From Bacteroidota bacterium (GTDB lineage: Bacteria; Bacteroidota; Bacteroidia; NS11-12g; UBA955), in NCBI GenBank assembly GCA_005798825.1, contig SYIL01000006.1, positions 40,350 through 104,349 of the forward strand: a stretch of 64,000 bases of DNA, written 5' to 3'. Each line of letters opens with the position of its first letter. The stretch's first letter is position 1. This document shows positions 25,913-35,987 of this stretch, in pieces. The position numbers and the translations under genes were made by a program. Below the pieces are notes generated by a model. The model made no database searches, had not been told where the DNA came from, and worked only from the letters and a program-made list of their open reading frames with translations.

Positions 25913-27457
25913 TTAATCTCGCAATTTGATTCCCAATGGGGCCAAAATCTTCTTGGCCATACTGTGAATGTCTTCACTGAGCCTAAGGTATAGTATTACA
26001 CCAACAGAACCACCCACCAAAACCAAGGTTTTGGCAATAGAAACTCCGATTATATTTCCAATACCCAAATAACCAAAATCTTGCAAGCTCAAAATAGAAG
26101 CCTGGGTATCCCACAAATAATTAAGTATAAAAAACACAGTGAACAAAGCCACGCTGGCGACAACTCGTTTGGACAATGGCTGCATTTTATATATATGCCA
26201 AACAAGAACTGCCATTGCAATACCCGTGGCCAACCAAACACAAGCTGTTGCAATGGCGGCCCCTTCTAAACCATAAATTGGTATCAGCCAAAGTCCCATT
26301 ACTATACCCACAACAATAGCAACAACATGCAGAATTAAGGACAAATAATAGCGTTTAGAGAAGATTAACATGGCTGCAGAATTTCCTTGCAAAAGCACAA
26401 AAAGTTTCCCGATACCCAGGTAAAAAACAGCCCATTTCCCCGATTGATAACGATTTCCATTTGGCATGTAGTGGTATAACAAATCAATATTCACCCAAAT
26501 GAATAACAAAGCAAGCGCCCCAAGCATAAACTGGTTAAGGCTGGTTTTATGATACAATCGTTGAATTTCTGGTTGATCACCCTGATGAATTGCTTCAGAT
26601 AGTTTGGGATTGGCAATTTGTAAGATACTTCTTGTTGGAATTTCAATGAGCATAGCAATGTTTACCGCGATGGCGTAGATTCCGGTTTGGGCAATGCCTT
26701 TCATGGAACTCACCATTAAAAAATCCATTCGCTGCAAAACCAACATGGCCACGTACGTCAAAAACAAATACCCCGTGTATCGATAAAAATCGGGTTTCAA
26801 TCCTGATTGATTATTTACAAATACCATATCTGGCTTGAATGACAATCGGGTGTTTTTCAATACAAACGAAACATTCAATACCATCACTACCGCATATACC
26901 GCTGCGATAGAGTGTATCGTTTGACCAAAATCAACCTTCCCTATAAAATACAACCAACCCAATAATCCCAGTAAAATTCTTACAATATTTTCTCGCAAAA
27001 ATGAAGCAAATACAATCTTACCCAAGGACGCCGAAAAAATTTCAAATACCGTGTTGAATACAAAAAAGAAAACAAAAGGTATCAACCAATAGTAATAGGG
27101 TAAAAAATCTTTGGAATTCTTTGTCAGATAGGCAAAGACCCAGGGTTGTCCAAATACCAATAAAAATGCCACGAAAATAAATCCAATGCTTGGTATCAGC
27201 AATAACCAAAACCCCACACCATTGTGTCCGTTATCATTTTTAAACCTTGGAAAAAATTTCCAAATTGAATACCCTGTTCCCAATTGTGCAACTCCTGCAA
27301 GCAAGGCTCCCATTTCAATAAACAAACGAAAAACTCCGTTTTCACTCGGAGTAAACACCTTCGGAAATAGATAAAACGCGGTAAACAGACCAATAAGACT
27401 GCCGCTATAATTGACTATAGACGCCCAAAAACTATTTCTGGCGATAGCACCCGACAT
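25913..27457 (-). CDS. Polysaccharide/oligosaccharide flippase-like membrane protein
   Basis: This 514-residue protein has about 12-14 hydrophobic segments in the pattern of the MOP exporter superfamily (Wzx/RfbX, PST branch). It begins RNSFWASIVNYSGSLIGLF, as many Bacteroidota polysaccharide-biosynthesis exporters do, and has the central MSSMKGIAQTGIYAIA loop and a C-terminal PIYGLEGAAIATA motif. It converges on the nonulosonic acid operon and ends 39 bases from it. It may flip a lipid-linked glycan that the operon decorates, but orphan copies of this family are also common. Confidence 0.82.
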   Translation of the reverse strand: MSGAIARNSFWASIVNYSGSLIGLFTAFYLFPKVFTPSENGVFRLFIEMGALLAGVAQLGTGYSIWKFFPRFKNDNGHNGVGFWLLLIPSIGFIFVAFLLVFGQPWVFAYLTKNSKDFLPYYYWLIPFVFFFVFNTVFEIFSASLGKIVFASFLRENIVRILLGLLGWLYFIGKVDFGQTIHSIAAVYAVVMVLNVSFVLKNTRLSFKPDMVFVNNQSGLKPDFYRYTGYLFLTYVAMLVLQRMDFLMVSSMKGIAQTGIYAIAVNIAMLIEIPTRSILQIANPKLSEAIHQGDQPEIQRLYHKTSLNQFMLGALALLFIWVNIDLLYHYMPNGNRYQSGKWAVFYLGIGKLFVLLQGNSAAMLIFSKRYYLSLILHVVAIVVGIVMGLWLIPIYGLEGAAIATACVWLATGIAMAVLVWHIYKMQPLSKRVVASVALFTVFFILNYLWDTQASILSLQDFGYLGIGNIIGVSIAKTLVLVGGSVGVILYLRLSEDIHSMAKKILAPLGIKLRD

Positions 27458-27599
27458 AATTCAAAGGTAAGACACATGCTAAAACATTTGAATCTCATGG
27501 ATAAAGAAATAAAAATTACTTGGATAACTCTTGTAAAATGTCTAGATTGCAAGTTATTACATCACTTATATATAAATTCCGTTCTTCCAACCTACACCC

Positions 27600-28514
27600 A
27601 TGAAAAAAATCTTATTGCTTTCCTGCATTACATTCAGTCTTTCTGGATTGTTTCAAAGTTGTAAAAAGGATCCTGCCCCTGGTGGTGGATCCTCTGCGAC
27701 GCTCACCGTTAATAACAAACAGCGTTCATTTGTTGTTTACAATACTGCTACTTGGTGTGGTCCCTGTGGACTTAACGCAAAACCTGAGTTTGGCAAATTG
27801 GCTGATGGCAACGATAAAGACAATATCTTGCCTGTAAGCTTCCACAATAGCAATGCCTCTACCTTGGTGTCTATTTGGGCGAAACCCAATAATGATACTC
27901 TTTTTGTTGCTCCTTATCTTTCTGAATTGGGGCCTATTGTAACAAATATGCAATCCATACCCTGTTTCTGGTTAAATAATTCTTTGTTGGGTAACTCTGC
28001 GAAATACAATGACCTTGTAAACAGTGCTGCCAATGCCAATGGGTATCCAACTGAAGTAGGTGTTGCCGCAAGTGCAAGTGCAAACGGCATGACATTAAAT
28101 ATTAAATATAAATTGAAGGCTTTTGCTCCTGAAAAAGGTGACTATTATGTTTCTGCATTCGTCATTGAAAAGAAAGTGAATGCTTTGCAAAATATCACAA
28201 ATTCGGGTTACGTAGCTTCTGACCACCATAACGTAATGCGCGCCTCTGCATTTACCAATGCCTCCGGTAAGCCTTCTGCCTTTTCACCAACTGCCATCAT
28301 GAACAGTCCAATTGCAAATAATGAAGTTGAAAAAACAATCTCATGGACATACACCGATGTGTCCTCTACGATCAAAGCCAAATATCCAACTTTTTCTTTT
28401 TGGAACTGGAATCCTGCTAACACAGCTGTAGTGGTAGCTGTATGGAGAAAGCTACCCGATAACCCTTCTAAGCCCTGGTACTTTATCAATGCAGTTTGGG
28501 TCGATGTGAAATAA
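27600..28514 (+). CDS. Omp28-related lipoprotein with thioredoxin-like motif
   Basis: This 304-residue lipoprotein has signal peptide MKKILLLSCITFSLSGLFQS and lipid-attachment Cys21, followed by a Gly/Ser linker. A thioredoxin-like domain starts with TATWCGPCG (C53-x-x-C56). The C-terminal half is beta-rich and matches the layout of Omp28-related outer-membrane proteins of Bacteroidota. It is likely surface-exposed or periplasmic and may act as a disulfide/thiol protein; the function is not established. It is a single-gene unit closed by a strong terminator. Confidence 0.83.
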   Translation: MKKILLLSCITFSLSGLFQSCKKDPAPGGGSSATLTVNNKQRSFVVYNTATWCGPCGLNAKPEFGKLADGNDKDNILPVSFHNSNASTLVSIWAKPNNDTLFVAPYLSELGPIVTNMQSIPCFWLNNSLLGNSAKYNDLVNSAANANGYPTEVGVAASASANGMTLNIKYKLKAFAPEKGDYYVSAFVIEKKVNALQNITNSGYVASDHHNVMRASAFTNASGKPSAFSPTAIMNSPIANNEVEKTISWTYTDVSSTIKAKYPTFSFWNWNPANTAVVVAVWRKLPDNPSKPWYFINAVWVDVK

Positions 28515-28540
28515 TCTGTATTCCTTGTATTAGATCTGAA

Positions 28541-28575
28541 AAAGAGAGTGGGTGTTCACCCACTCTCTTTTTTTT
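28541..28575 (+). terminator. Strong intrinsic terminator after the Omp28-like gene
   Basis: A perfect 14-bp stem (AAAGAGAGTGGGTG and its complement) with a two-base loop spans 28541-28570 and runs into a T-tract to 28575. It lies 27 bases after the stop codon. Confidence 0.95.
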
Positions 28576-28669
28576 ACAAATCAGTTACCTAACCCTTCAT
28601 AAAACGCGCCTGACCGAGCATCCATTTCACTTAAAAGTCTGATCAATAGTTTGCGAAATTCTTATTACG

Positions 28670-29449
28670 TCATTTTCCTTTAAAATTCGCTTTTCGCTTC
28701 TCAACAAAAGCCGCCATCCCTTCTTTTTGATCTTCAGTGGCAAACAACATGTAAAAATTCTTTCGTTCAAAATACAAGCCCTCTTGTAAATGAGAATCAA
28801 AGGCCTTTAACACGCTCTCTTTGGCCATCTGCACAGCAATCGGTGATTTGGTGGCAATTTCTCCAGCCAACTTAATTGCCTCTTCCAAATACAACTCCAC
28901 GGGTACAATTTTATTGATTAATCCGGCCTCCATGGCTTCTTCTGCAGAAATAAATTTGCCTGTCAACACCATTTCCATCGCCCTTACCTTTCCCACTGCG
29001 CGGGTCAAACGCTGGGTTCCACCAGCACCAGGCATCACACCAATATTAATTTCAGGCTGTCCAAATTGGGCCGTTTCACTGGCAACAATCATATCGCATA
29101 ACATACACAATTCACAACCACCGCCCAATGCAAAACCAGACACTGCAGCTATCAAAGGCTTTTTTGTTTTCCGAATGCTATCCCATGTGCTAAATTGATC
29201 AATTTTAAGCATATCAACCGAGGTTCGACCGGCCATTTGCTTGATATCTGCACCCGCAGCGAATGCGCGATCATTTCCGGTAATCACGATGGCTCTGACA
29301 GATTCGTTTGCATCTAAATCCAACAACGCATCACGAATTTCACCCATTAATTGCAAATTCAATGCATTCAATTCCGTGGGACGGTTCAATTGAATTATAG
29401 CTACGCAAGGCGCCACTTGGGCATCTACCAAAATAAATTCATAGGCCAT
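28670..29449 (-). CDS. Enoyl-CoA hydratase
   Basis: This 259-residue crotonase-fold enzyme hydrates trans-2-enoyl-CoA in beta-oxidation or related acyl-CoA pathways. The oxyanion-hole segments are AFAAGADIKQM and GFALGGGCEL, and both catalytic glutamates of the mitochondrial-type enzyme are present (Glu in GGGCEL and in GQPEIN, followed by MPGAGGTQRL). It is therefore a true hydratase rather than one of the many non-hydratase crotonases. It is the last gene of a minus-strand group after a methyltransferase and PAP2 phosphatase. Confidence 0.92.
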   Translation of the reverse strand: MAYEFILVDAQVAPCVAIIQLNRPTELNALNLQLMGEIRDALLDLDANESVRAIVITGNDRAFAAGADIKQMAGRTSVDMLKIDQFSTWDSIRKTKKPLIAAVSGFALGGGCELCMLCDMIVASETAQFGQPEINIGVMPGAGGTQRLTRAVGKVRAMEMVLTGKFISAEEAMEAGLINKIVPVELYLEEAIKLAGEIATKSPIAVQMAKESVLKAFDSHLQEGLYFERKNFYMLFATEDQKEGMAAFVEKRKANFKGK

Positions 29450-29511
29450 GTTGCGAAGTTAAATGATTAATTTGGTTTGACGTCCACATTAAACGGCCTT
29501 CGCCGGTTTTG

Positions 29512-30138
29512 TCATGAAAATACATTTTTTGGCCCAAAATCAAATCGTTTCCAAATCGCAATTAAGAAGAAAAAAATTATAAGCCCCAGCAAAGCGCCAA
29601 ACAATACATCCCCCAAGTAATGCACCCCCAAATAAACTCTGGAATAGGCAATAGCAGAAGCCAAATACATCAATATTACACGAATTCTTCTCGATAACCC
29701 CAATACAAATGAAGCTGTTAAAAATACAGCAAATACATTGGCGGAATGGCTGCTAACAAACCCAAAACGACTACCCGGAAGCTTGGTCTCTAAGCTGCGC
29801 TTTCCCCCTGCGTCTTTCTTCCATTCCTTTTCGGGTAATCTTGGCGACAGGGAGGTCTCAAAAGCAGGTCGAACCCGTTGAAAAAATGGCTTGCAAATCT
29901 TTGAACTAATGCTATCCGAAAGTCCAAAGGCAATTATAATAAATACAATAGGGAGGTAAAAGCGAGTTTTAAATTTTCTGAGCGCCATCCCCAAAAAAAT
30001 TACATATAAGGGCACTAAAATATACGGATTACTCAATGCTATCATGGTAGAATCTACAGCAGGAGATGCGAGTCTTTGATTAATTAATACGAATGCATCT
30101 CGGTCAAAAAAATCAAGAATAAACAAAGTATTGATCAT
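29512..30138 (-). CDS. PAP2-family membrane phosphatase
   Basis: This is a 208-residue membrane protein with the three PAP2 motifs: KICKPFFQRVRP, the SSHS core (usually PSGH or SSHS) and SRVYLGVHYLGD, carrying the catalytic histidines and arginines. Five or six hydrophobic segments surround them. Likely substrates are undecaprenyl pyrophosphate, phosphatidic acid or a phosphorylated lipid A; the sequence does not decide. It begins 11 bases after the upstream methyltransferase stop, so the two share a transcript. Confidence 0.9.
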   Translation of the reverse strand: MINTLFILDFFDRDAFVLINQRLASPAVDSTMIALSNPYILVPLYVIFLGMALRKFKTRFYLPIVFIIIAFGLSDSISSKICKPFFQRVRPAFETSLSPRLPEKEWKKDAGGKRSLETKLPGSRFGFVSSHSANVFAVFLTASFVLGLSRRIRVILMYLASAIAYSRVYLGVHYLGDVLFGALLGLIIFFFLIAIWKRFDFGPKNVFS

Positions 30139-30149
30139 GCCCTGTAGAA

Positions 30150-30941
30150 CTATTTTTTGTGCAAAGAACCACTTTTTTGTGAAACAATAATAATACGCGG
30201 TGAAGAGTTCGCATCAAATTTGCCCAACCCATAATCTCCAAAAACTGTGAGCACTTCCAACCCTGCCCCCCAATGTAATCTCATCAATTCTTCCTTTGTA
30301 TACATCCTTACACGTTCCTGAAATTGATGTAGAACCCCTTTGTCATGGACCCGTATATCTTTCACAATGAAATTACCCTCTGGGTATTTATGGGTTTCAA
30401 ATGCAAATTTGCCTACCTGCAAGGTAGTCTTATCCGAAAGACTTGGCACAAGAATACCCCTGTTAATGGTCTGATTAGCGGTATGTAATTCAGACAAAAT
30501 TGATTGGGTATTTAAATAATCTTGAACCACAAATCCCCCGTTAATTAAAACTGATGACATATTGTTTAATACCAATTGATCCTCCATCTTGGTTTCAAAA
30601 TACCCAAAGCTTGTAAATAAATTAACCACAACGTGACAGCCGAAAAAAGGAAATTTATCGCGCATATCGTGACAAAAAAACTGCGCATTCACTGCTCCTT
30701 GGGCATTGGCTTCTGCGATACTGTTCTGACTCAAATCTATTCCCAACACATGAAATCCCAGACTTGCCAAATGCGCTGCATGTCGGCCCTTTCCGCAAGC
30801 GACATCAACTACCTTTGAACCCGATTCCAATTGTAAATACCCCATGAGAACATCTATAAAAGAGATTGCTTCGGCATCGTCGCGATGCGCGTACAAGGCA
30901 TGGTAATAAGCCGTATCAAACCAAGATTCAAACCATTTCAT
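30150..30941 (-). CDS. SAM-dependent methyltransferase
   Basis: This is a class I methyltransferase of 263 residues. The start at 30941 (MKWFESWFDTAYYHALYAHRD) is chosen because this N-terminus is typical for a family seen across Bacteroidota; the open frame continues to 31094 without conserved sequence. The SAM loop is VVDVACGKGRHAAHLASLG, then VLGIDLS, with a TSFGYF segment that often follows the acceptor site. The substrate is unknown. Confidence 0.85.
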   Translation of the reverse strand: MKWFESWFDTAYYHALYAHRDDAEAISFIDVLMGYLQLESGSKVVDVACGKGRHAAHLASLGFHVLGIDLSQNSIAEANAQGAVNAQFFCHDMRDKFPFFGCHVVVNLFTSFGYFETKMEDQLVLNNMSSVLINGGFVVQDYLNTQSILSELHTANQTINRGILVPSLSDKTTLQVGKFAFETHKYPEGNFIVKDIRVHDKGVLHQFQERVRMYTKEELMRLHWGAGLEVLTVFGDYGLGKFDANSSPRIIIVSQKSGSLHKK

Positions 30942-31094
30942 CCTAAATTGTAAATAATTTTCAAAGTTACAGTAAGTTATGTCAACCCTATCACCTCTGT
31001 TGGTTTGGTTCCAGATGGGAGTTGATCTGGGCAAGTTGATCGTCTTACTGATCGCAACAGAAATGAAAGGCTTAACATCGCTTATGTTCAACAA

Positions 31095-31128
31095 TTGAAA
31101 AACGTGGCTTCACTTATTCCTATCTTTG
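31095..31128 (+). promoter_or_regulatory. Promoter for menB
   Basis: TATCTTTG at 31121-31128 is an exact TAnnTTTG match with a TTG at 31095-31097 (23-base spacer). It predicts a leader of about 10 bases before menB. Confidence 0.55.
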
Positions 31129-31144
31129 CAACCACTACAACACC

Positions 31145-31966
31145 ATGAGCACCCATTTATGGTCATCCATCAAAATCTATTCAGACATTCTGTTTGAACA
31201 ACATGGCAACATCGCAAAAATCAGTATCAATCGCCCCAAGGTATTCAATGCATTTCGCCCGCAAACCATCGTGGACATGCTAGACGCTTTTGATATATGT
31301 AGGGAGAGGGCAGATATTGGTGTTGTGATTCTCACCGGTGTAGGAGACAAAGCCTTCTGCTCTGGTGGCGACCAAAACGTCAAAGGAATTGGAGGATATG
31401 TAGACGAAAATGGGGTACCGCGTCTGAATGTATTGGATTTACATAAAAAAATTCGATCGCTACCTAAACCCGTGGTAGCTATGGTAAATGGTTATGCCAT
31501 CGGAGGTGGCCACGTCCTGCATGTAGTGTGTGACCTCACCATCGCTGCTGAACATGCCAAATTTGGACAAACTGGCCCCAAGGTGGGTAGCTTTGATGGT
31601 GGGTTCGGAAGCAGCTACTTGGCCAGACACGTGGGACAGAAAAAAGCCCGCGAGATCTGGTTCTTATGCCGTCAATACACGGCTGAGGAATCGGAAAAAA
31701 TGGGAATGGTGAACAAAGTGGTTCCCTTGGAAAAGCTGGAAGACGAAACCATTGATTGGTGCAATACCATGCTAGAACGCTCACCCATGGCCCTGCGCAT
31801 GCTCAAACGCGCCTTCAATGCCGAACTCGATGGCCAACACGGCCTTATGGAACTCGCCGGAGATGCGACACTATTGTTCTATCTAACCGAAGAAGCTCAG
31901 GAGGGGAAAAAGGCATTTCTAGAAAAACGCAACCCCGATTTCAAGCAGTTTCCAAAATTTCCCTGA
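31145..31966 (+). CDS. menB: 1,4-Dihydroxy-2-naphthoyl-CoA synthase
   Basis: It cyclises o-succinylbenzoyl-CoA in menaquinone biosynthesis. This 273-residue crotonase-family protein has the oxyanion-hole Gly in [11 protein letters not shown], the [16 protein letters not shown] block, and the MenB-specific [18 protein letters not shown] segment, and it ends with the MenB-type [11 protein letters not shown] tail. No other men gene is in the window. The gene is divergent from the methyltransferase operon and has its own promoter. Confidence 0.96.
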   Translation: MSTHLWSSIKIYSDILFEQHGNIAKISINRPKVFNAFRPQTIVDMLDAFDICRERADIGVVILTGVGDKAFCSGGDQNVKGIGGYVDENGVPRLNVLDLHKKIRSLPKPVVAMVNGYAIGGGHVLHVVCDLTIAAEHAKFGQTGPKVGSFDGGFGSSYLARHVGQKKAREIWFLCRQYTAEESEKMGMVNKVVPLEKLEDETIDWCNTMLERSPMALRMLKRAFNAELDGQHGLMELAGDATLLFYLTEEAQEGKKAFLEKRNPDFKQFPKFP

Positions 31967-32103
31967 AACCAATTTTCCTAAATTTTTTCAATGAATGTTC
32001 TGCCACTTCGACAATTACGATAGAGTGTTTACCCGTTCACTCGCCTTTTTATATTCCTCCCAAAAATCGTAACTTTACGCAGTTAAAATCAATGGTATTT
32101 CAA

Positions 32104-33330
32104 ATGAAAATTAAAGTAGAAAACCCCGTAGTAGAATTGGATGGCGATGAAATGACGCGCATCATCTGGCGTTTTATTAAAGACAAACTGATCCTACCCT
32201 ACCTCGATATAGACATTAAATACTTTGACTTGGGCATGGAATACCGCGATACAACCAACGATCAAGTAACCGTTGACGCCGCTCAAGCAATTAAACTTTA
32301 CAATGTCGGAATTAAATGTGCTACGATTACCCCTGATGAAGAACGGGTTAAAGAATTTAACTTGAAACAAATGTGGCGAAGTCCAAACGGAACCGTGCGC
32401 AACATTCTCGATGGCACTGTTTTTCGTGAACCAATCGTTTGCAAAAATGTACCCCGTTTGGTTCCCAATTGGACCGCTCCTATTTGTATCGGCCGACATG
32501 CCTTTGGAGACCAATATCGTGCTACAGATTTTGTAACCAATGGCAAAGGGAAACTAACCATCAAATTCGAGGGCGAAAATGGACAAGTAATCGAACATGA
32601 AGTATACAATTTTGGGGGTGATGGCATTGCTTTGGCAATGTATAATACCGATGAAAGTATTCGAGGATTTGCACGCTCTTGCTTTAATATGGCTGTCAAG
32701 AAAATGTGGCCCTTGTATTTGAGCACCAAAAATACCATCCTCAAAAAATACGACGGTCGTTTCAAAGATATATTTGAGGAGATCTACCACACAGAATTCA
32801 AAGAGGTGATGGACTCCAAGGGTATATCCTACGAACACCGCCTTATTGACGACATGGTCGCGAGTGCGTTGAAATGGAATGGCAATTTTGTATGGGCTTG
32901 TAAAAACTACGACGGTGACGTTCAATCTGATACAGTAGCCCAAGGTTTTGGTTCTTTGGGATTGATGACCAGTGTATTAATCACCCCCGATGGTAAAACC
33001 ATGGAGGCAGAAGCCGCACACGGAACTGTTACACGACACTACCGCATGCACCAAAAAGGTCAAAAAACCAGTACAAATCCCATTGCAAGTATTTTTGCTT
33101 GGACACGCGGATTGGAGCACCGAGGGAAATTGGATGGAAACACAGACTTGATTTCCTTTTGTCATACCCTGGAACAAGTGTGTATTGATGTGGTGGAAAG
33201 TGGAAGAATGACCAAAGACCTGGCAGTTTGTATTTATGGGAACAAGGTTTCAGAAAACCAATACTTGCATACTGAAGAATTTCTTGAGGTGCTCAATGTC
33301 GAATTGAAAATTCGATTGGACAGCATTTGA
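32104..33330 (+). CDS. icd: NADP-dependent isocitrate dehydrogenase (dimeric, eukaryote-like type)
   Basis: It oxidatively decarboxylates isocitrate to 2-oxoglutarate. The 408-residue protein begins [20 protein letters not shown], as the homodimeric class shared with mitochondria does; an ATG four codons earlier (32092) is also possible. Substrate residues lie in [19 protein letters not shown] and metal ligands near [16 protein letters not shown]; the NADP region is [10 protein letters not shown] with [18 protein letters not shown]. The open frame extends back into menB, which is chance. A TAACTTTA box at 32070-32077 may be its promoter. Confidence 0.95.
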   Translation: MKIKVENPVVELDGDEMTRIIWRFIKDKLILPYLDIDIKYFDLGMEYRDTTNDQVTVDAAQAIKLYNVGIKCATITPDEERVKEFNLKQMWRSPNGTVRNILDGTVFREPIVCKNVPRLVPNWTAPICIGRHAFGDQYRATDFVTNGKGKLTIKFEGENGQVIEHEVYNFGGDGIALAMYNTDESIRGFARSCFNMAVKKMWPLYLSTKNTILKKYDGRFKDIFEEIYHTEFKEVMDSKGISYEHRLIDDMVASALKWNGNFVWACKNYDGDVQSDTVAQGFGSLGLMTSVLITPDGKTMEAEAAHGTVTRHYRMHQKGQKTSTNPIASIFAWTRGLEHRGKLDGNTDLISFCHTLEQVCIDVVESGRMTKDLAVCIYGNKVSENQYLHTEEFLEVLNVELKIRLDSI

Positions 33331-33360
33331 GGTTTTACAGATCGTTCAGGAAAGACTGAC

Positions 33361-34479
33361 TTAAAACAGATTTTTGAGTTTGTCAAAAAAAGATTTCTCC
33401 TTTTGTGAAGGATTGAAATTGTGAAATTGTCTCATTTCTTGGAGCATCTCTTTTTCTTCAACACTGAGTTTAGTGGGAACATATACATTGACCACTATCA
33501 ATTGATCCCCCGTTTTGTATCCATTAATTTCAGGAAATCCCTTGCCTTTTAAACGCAACATTTTGCCGGGCTGGGAACCTGCATCAATTTTAATACGTAC
33601 CTTGCCCTCTAGAGTTTCCACCTCTATGCTATCGCCCAAAGCAGCCTGCGAAAAACTCACCCACAAATGAAGTATAACATTGTCTCCATCACGAACAAGG
33701 TGTTCGTGCTCGATGCCCTCAATTAAGACCATTAAATCACCTGCGGATCCTCCTCCAGGGCCATAATTTCCCTTTCCATTGATGCTCAGTTGCATGTTTT
33801 CAGCCACCCCTGCAGGAATTCGAACCACGGTTTCAATTTCTTGGGAAATCAAACCATATTCATTCGCTTCTTTGGGTTTGCTTTCAATCATCTTTCCGAT
33901 ACCCTGACAAACAGGACAGGCGCTATTGGTAGCCATTTGACCCAAAAATGTATTCTGTACCCTGCGCACAGCACCCGTTCCGTTACAATGTTTACAATTG
34001 CCGTATTGAACACCTTCGGCCTGAACCATGCGTCGATATTTGACTGTTTTTTCCACCCCAACCTTCATTTCTGACAAGGTTAGTTTAATTTTTATTCGAA
34101 TATTAGAACCCGATGAACGCCGAGATCTTCCACCCCCTTGACCCCCAAAAAAAGAGCCGAAAACACTATCATCTCCGCCAAAAACATCTCCAAATTGCGA
34201 GAAAATATCGTCCATGCTAAAACCATGAGATCCACCACCTCCGCCACCACTGGCACCCATACCGGCATGTCCAAACTGGTCATACCGTTGTTTTTTTTCG
34301 GGATTACTCAATACATCATAGGCACTGGCAGCCTCTTTGAACATGTCTTCAGCCTGTTTATCTCCCTGATTTTTATCAGGGTGGTATTTGATAGCCAACT
34401 TTCGGTAGGCCTTTTTTATTTCTTCAGCACTAGAAGATTTTGAAACACCCAATACATCATAAAAATCTTTTTTGCTCAT
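33361..34479 (-). CDS. dnaJ: Chaperone DnaJ with a reduced zinc domain
   Basis: This is the Hsp40 co-chaperone that delivers clients to DnaK and stimulates its ATPase. The J-domain has HPD at residues 33-35, followed by a Gly/Phe-rich linker (about 70-120). The zinc domain is unusual: only two CxxCxGxG motifs remain (C162-x-x-C165 and C188-x-x-C191). The place of motif 1 reads [14 protein letters not shown] and that of motif 4 reads [16 protein letters not shown], both without cysteine. The C-terminal peptide-binding domains look complete. It follows grpE on the same strand with an 18-base gap. I recall similar two-motif DnaJ proteins in flavobacteria, so this is probably a lineage feature. 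Confidence 0.94.
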   Translation of the reverse strand: MSKKDFYDVLGVSKSSSAEEIKKAYRKLAIKYHPDKNQGDKQAEDMFKEAASAYDVLSNPEKKQRYDQFGHAGMGASGGGGGGSHGFSMDDIFSQFGDVFGGDDSVFGSFFGGQGGGRSRRSSGSNIRIKIKLTLSEMKVGVEKTVKYRRMVQAEGVQYGNCKHCNGTGAVRRVQNTFLGQMATNSACPVCQGIGKMIESKPKEANEYGLISQEIETVVRIPAGVAENMQLSINGKGNYGPGGGSAGDLMVLIEGIEHEHLVRDGDNVILHLWVSFSQAALGDSIEVETLEGKVRIKIDAGSQPGKMLRLKGKGFPEINGYKTGDQLIVVNVYVPTKLSVEEKEMLQEMRQFHNFNPSQKEKSFFDKLKNLF

Positions 34480-34497
34480 ATCAATTTATGTAATACA

Positions 34498-35067
34498 CTA
34501 GCTACCAATTACCACTTTTGCAAAACGAATCACCTTGTCGCTCAGAAAATAGCCCTTCTCTACTTCATCAATCACTTTGCCTTTCAAATCTGGTGAGGGT
34601 GCTGGAAATTGGGTAATGGCTTCGTGAACTTCAACATCAAAAACTTTTCCGATACTATCCATAGATTTCAATCCTGTTTTTTGAAGAATGCCCATGAATT
34701 TTTTGTTTATGAGATCAAATCCTTCTACTGCCTTTTTTTCAGTTTCTGACAAACTTTCCATAGACTTGATTGCCCTTTCTAGATCATCAACCACTGGAAG
34801 CAAATTTACGACTAGCTCTTTCGAGGCTGTTTGCATCCATTCTAAACGGTCTTTTGTTGTCCTGCGGCGAAAATTTTCAAACTCACTATAGAGACGAATG
34901 TATTTGTCACGTTCAATCTCCAACTGCGTCTCCGGGCTTGCAACTTCAACAGATGGCGTTTCCAATGCATCGGTAAGATCGGCATTTTCGATAGTACTTT
35001 GATTGCTTATTTCTTCTGAAGACAAACCAGTATCTTTTTTCTTTGGGTTAATATTGTTTTTTGCCAT
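34498..35067 (-). CDS. grpE: Nucleotide exchange factor GrpE
   Basis: It releases ADP from DnaK. The start at 35067 (MAKNNINPKKKD) gives 189 residues; an upstream ATG at 35097 would add ten unconserved residues. An acidic, flexible N-terminus precedes the long dimerising helix with YSEFENFRRRTTKDR, then the conserved VVDDLERAI and the C-terminal beta domain ending VIDEVEKGYFLSDKVIRFAKVVIGS (last part). It forms an operon with dnaJ and diverges from ribE. Confidence 0.94.
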   Translation of the reverse strand: MAKNNINPKKKDTGLSSEEISNQSTIENADLTDALETPSVEVASPETQLEIERDKYIRLYSEFENFRRRTTKDRLEWMQTASKELVVNLLPVVDDLERAIKSMESLSETEKKAVEGFDLINKKFMGILQKTGLKSMDSIGKVFDVEVHEAITQFPAPSPDLKGKVIDEVEKGYFLSDKVIRFAKVVIGS

Positions 35068-35171
35068 TGCGATGCTACCAAACAACTTTATTGCCAAAAT
35101 GTATAAATTGCCATTCTGTCAGACCAACTTTTTTGCATAATTATTGTTTAAGAAAATGTAATTTAACCAAT

Positions 35172-35756
35172 ATGTTTACAGGAATTATAGAAAGTCAGGC
35201 GCAGGTTTTACTTGTCGTACCTCAATTGCAAAACGTAAACCTGAAATTTTCTAGCACGATTACCCCAGAACTTACGATTAATCAGAGCCTTTCTCACAAT
35301 GGCGTTTGTTTGACAGTTACCCAAATTGAAGAAGATGGATATTGGGTTACCGCCATCAATGAAACTTTGGTTCATACTCAACTTGGTTCTCTTGAAGTAG
35401 GTGACCGTGTTAATATAGAGAGATGCCTCATACTCAATGGAAGATTTGATGGCCATGTCGTTCAAGGTCACATAGATTGCAAAGGACTGGTTGAAGAAAT
35501 TTCCGAAGATGGTGGCAGTTGGATTCTCAAAATATTGCATTCAAGAGACGCTGGTATGACAGTCAAAAAAGGAAGTGTTTGCTTAAATGGTGTAAGCCTT
35601 ACAGTAGTAGATAGCTTTCTGGATGCTTTCAGCGTGGCCATCATACCCTATACTTGGGAAAACACCAATATTTCATCACTTCGTAAAGGTGACCCCGTAA
35701 ACATAGAATTTGATATTTACGGCAAATACCTCCAAAAAATGATAGGACATAAGTGA
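35172..35756 (+). CDS. ribE: Riboflavin synthase (alpha chain)
   Basis: It dismutates two 6,7-dimethyl-8-ribityllumazine molecules to riboflavin. The start at 35172 gives the diagnostic MFTGII N-terminus and 194 residues; the frame is open further upstream by chance. Two lumazine-binding beta-barrel repeats are visible, with SHNGVCLTV in the first and LNGVSLTVV in the second, and GHVVQGHID between them. Other rib genes are not in the window, and no FMN riboswitch precedes it. Confidence 0.95.
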   Translation: MFTGIIESQAQVLLVVPQLQNVNLKFSSTITPELTINQSLSHNGVCLTVTQIEEDGYWVTAINETLVHTQLGSLEVGDRVNIERCLILNGRFDGHVVQGHIDCKGLVEEISEDGGSWILKILHSRDAGMTVKKGSVCLNGVSLTVVDSFLDAFSVAIIPYTWENTNISSLRKGDPVNIEFDIYGKYLQKMIGHK

Positions 35757-35943
35757 ACCAAAATTTTTTAGACAAACAAAAAAATTATCTCTAAACCACC
35801 CATCACAATGGAAACTGAACCTCCCATAAATTGGCAAGTAAACAAAAAAAACTTCTTATTTTCGGTCCCATAAGGGCGACTAAAACATCCTCAAATGCCA
35901 CCTAAAAATAGAAATGCAAAAACAAAGATTACATCAATTGGCG

Positions 35944-35951
35944 TATCTTTG
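35944..35951 (+). promoter_or_regulatory. Promoter -7 box for sdhCAB
   Basis: TATCTTTG matches TAnnTTTG, 36 bases before the sdhC start codon. A TTG at the right spacing is not evident. Confidence 0.45.
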
Positions 35952-35987
35952 TAGAAAGAAATTTACTGATACAATATATAGCGATTT

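Noticed and set aside
31756-32103. N-terminal extension of isocitrate dehydrogenase
   Set aside because: It lies inside menB and has no conserved sequence; the family N-terminus begins at 32104.
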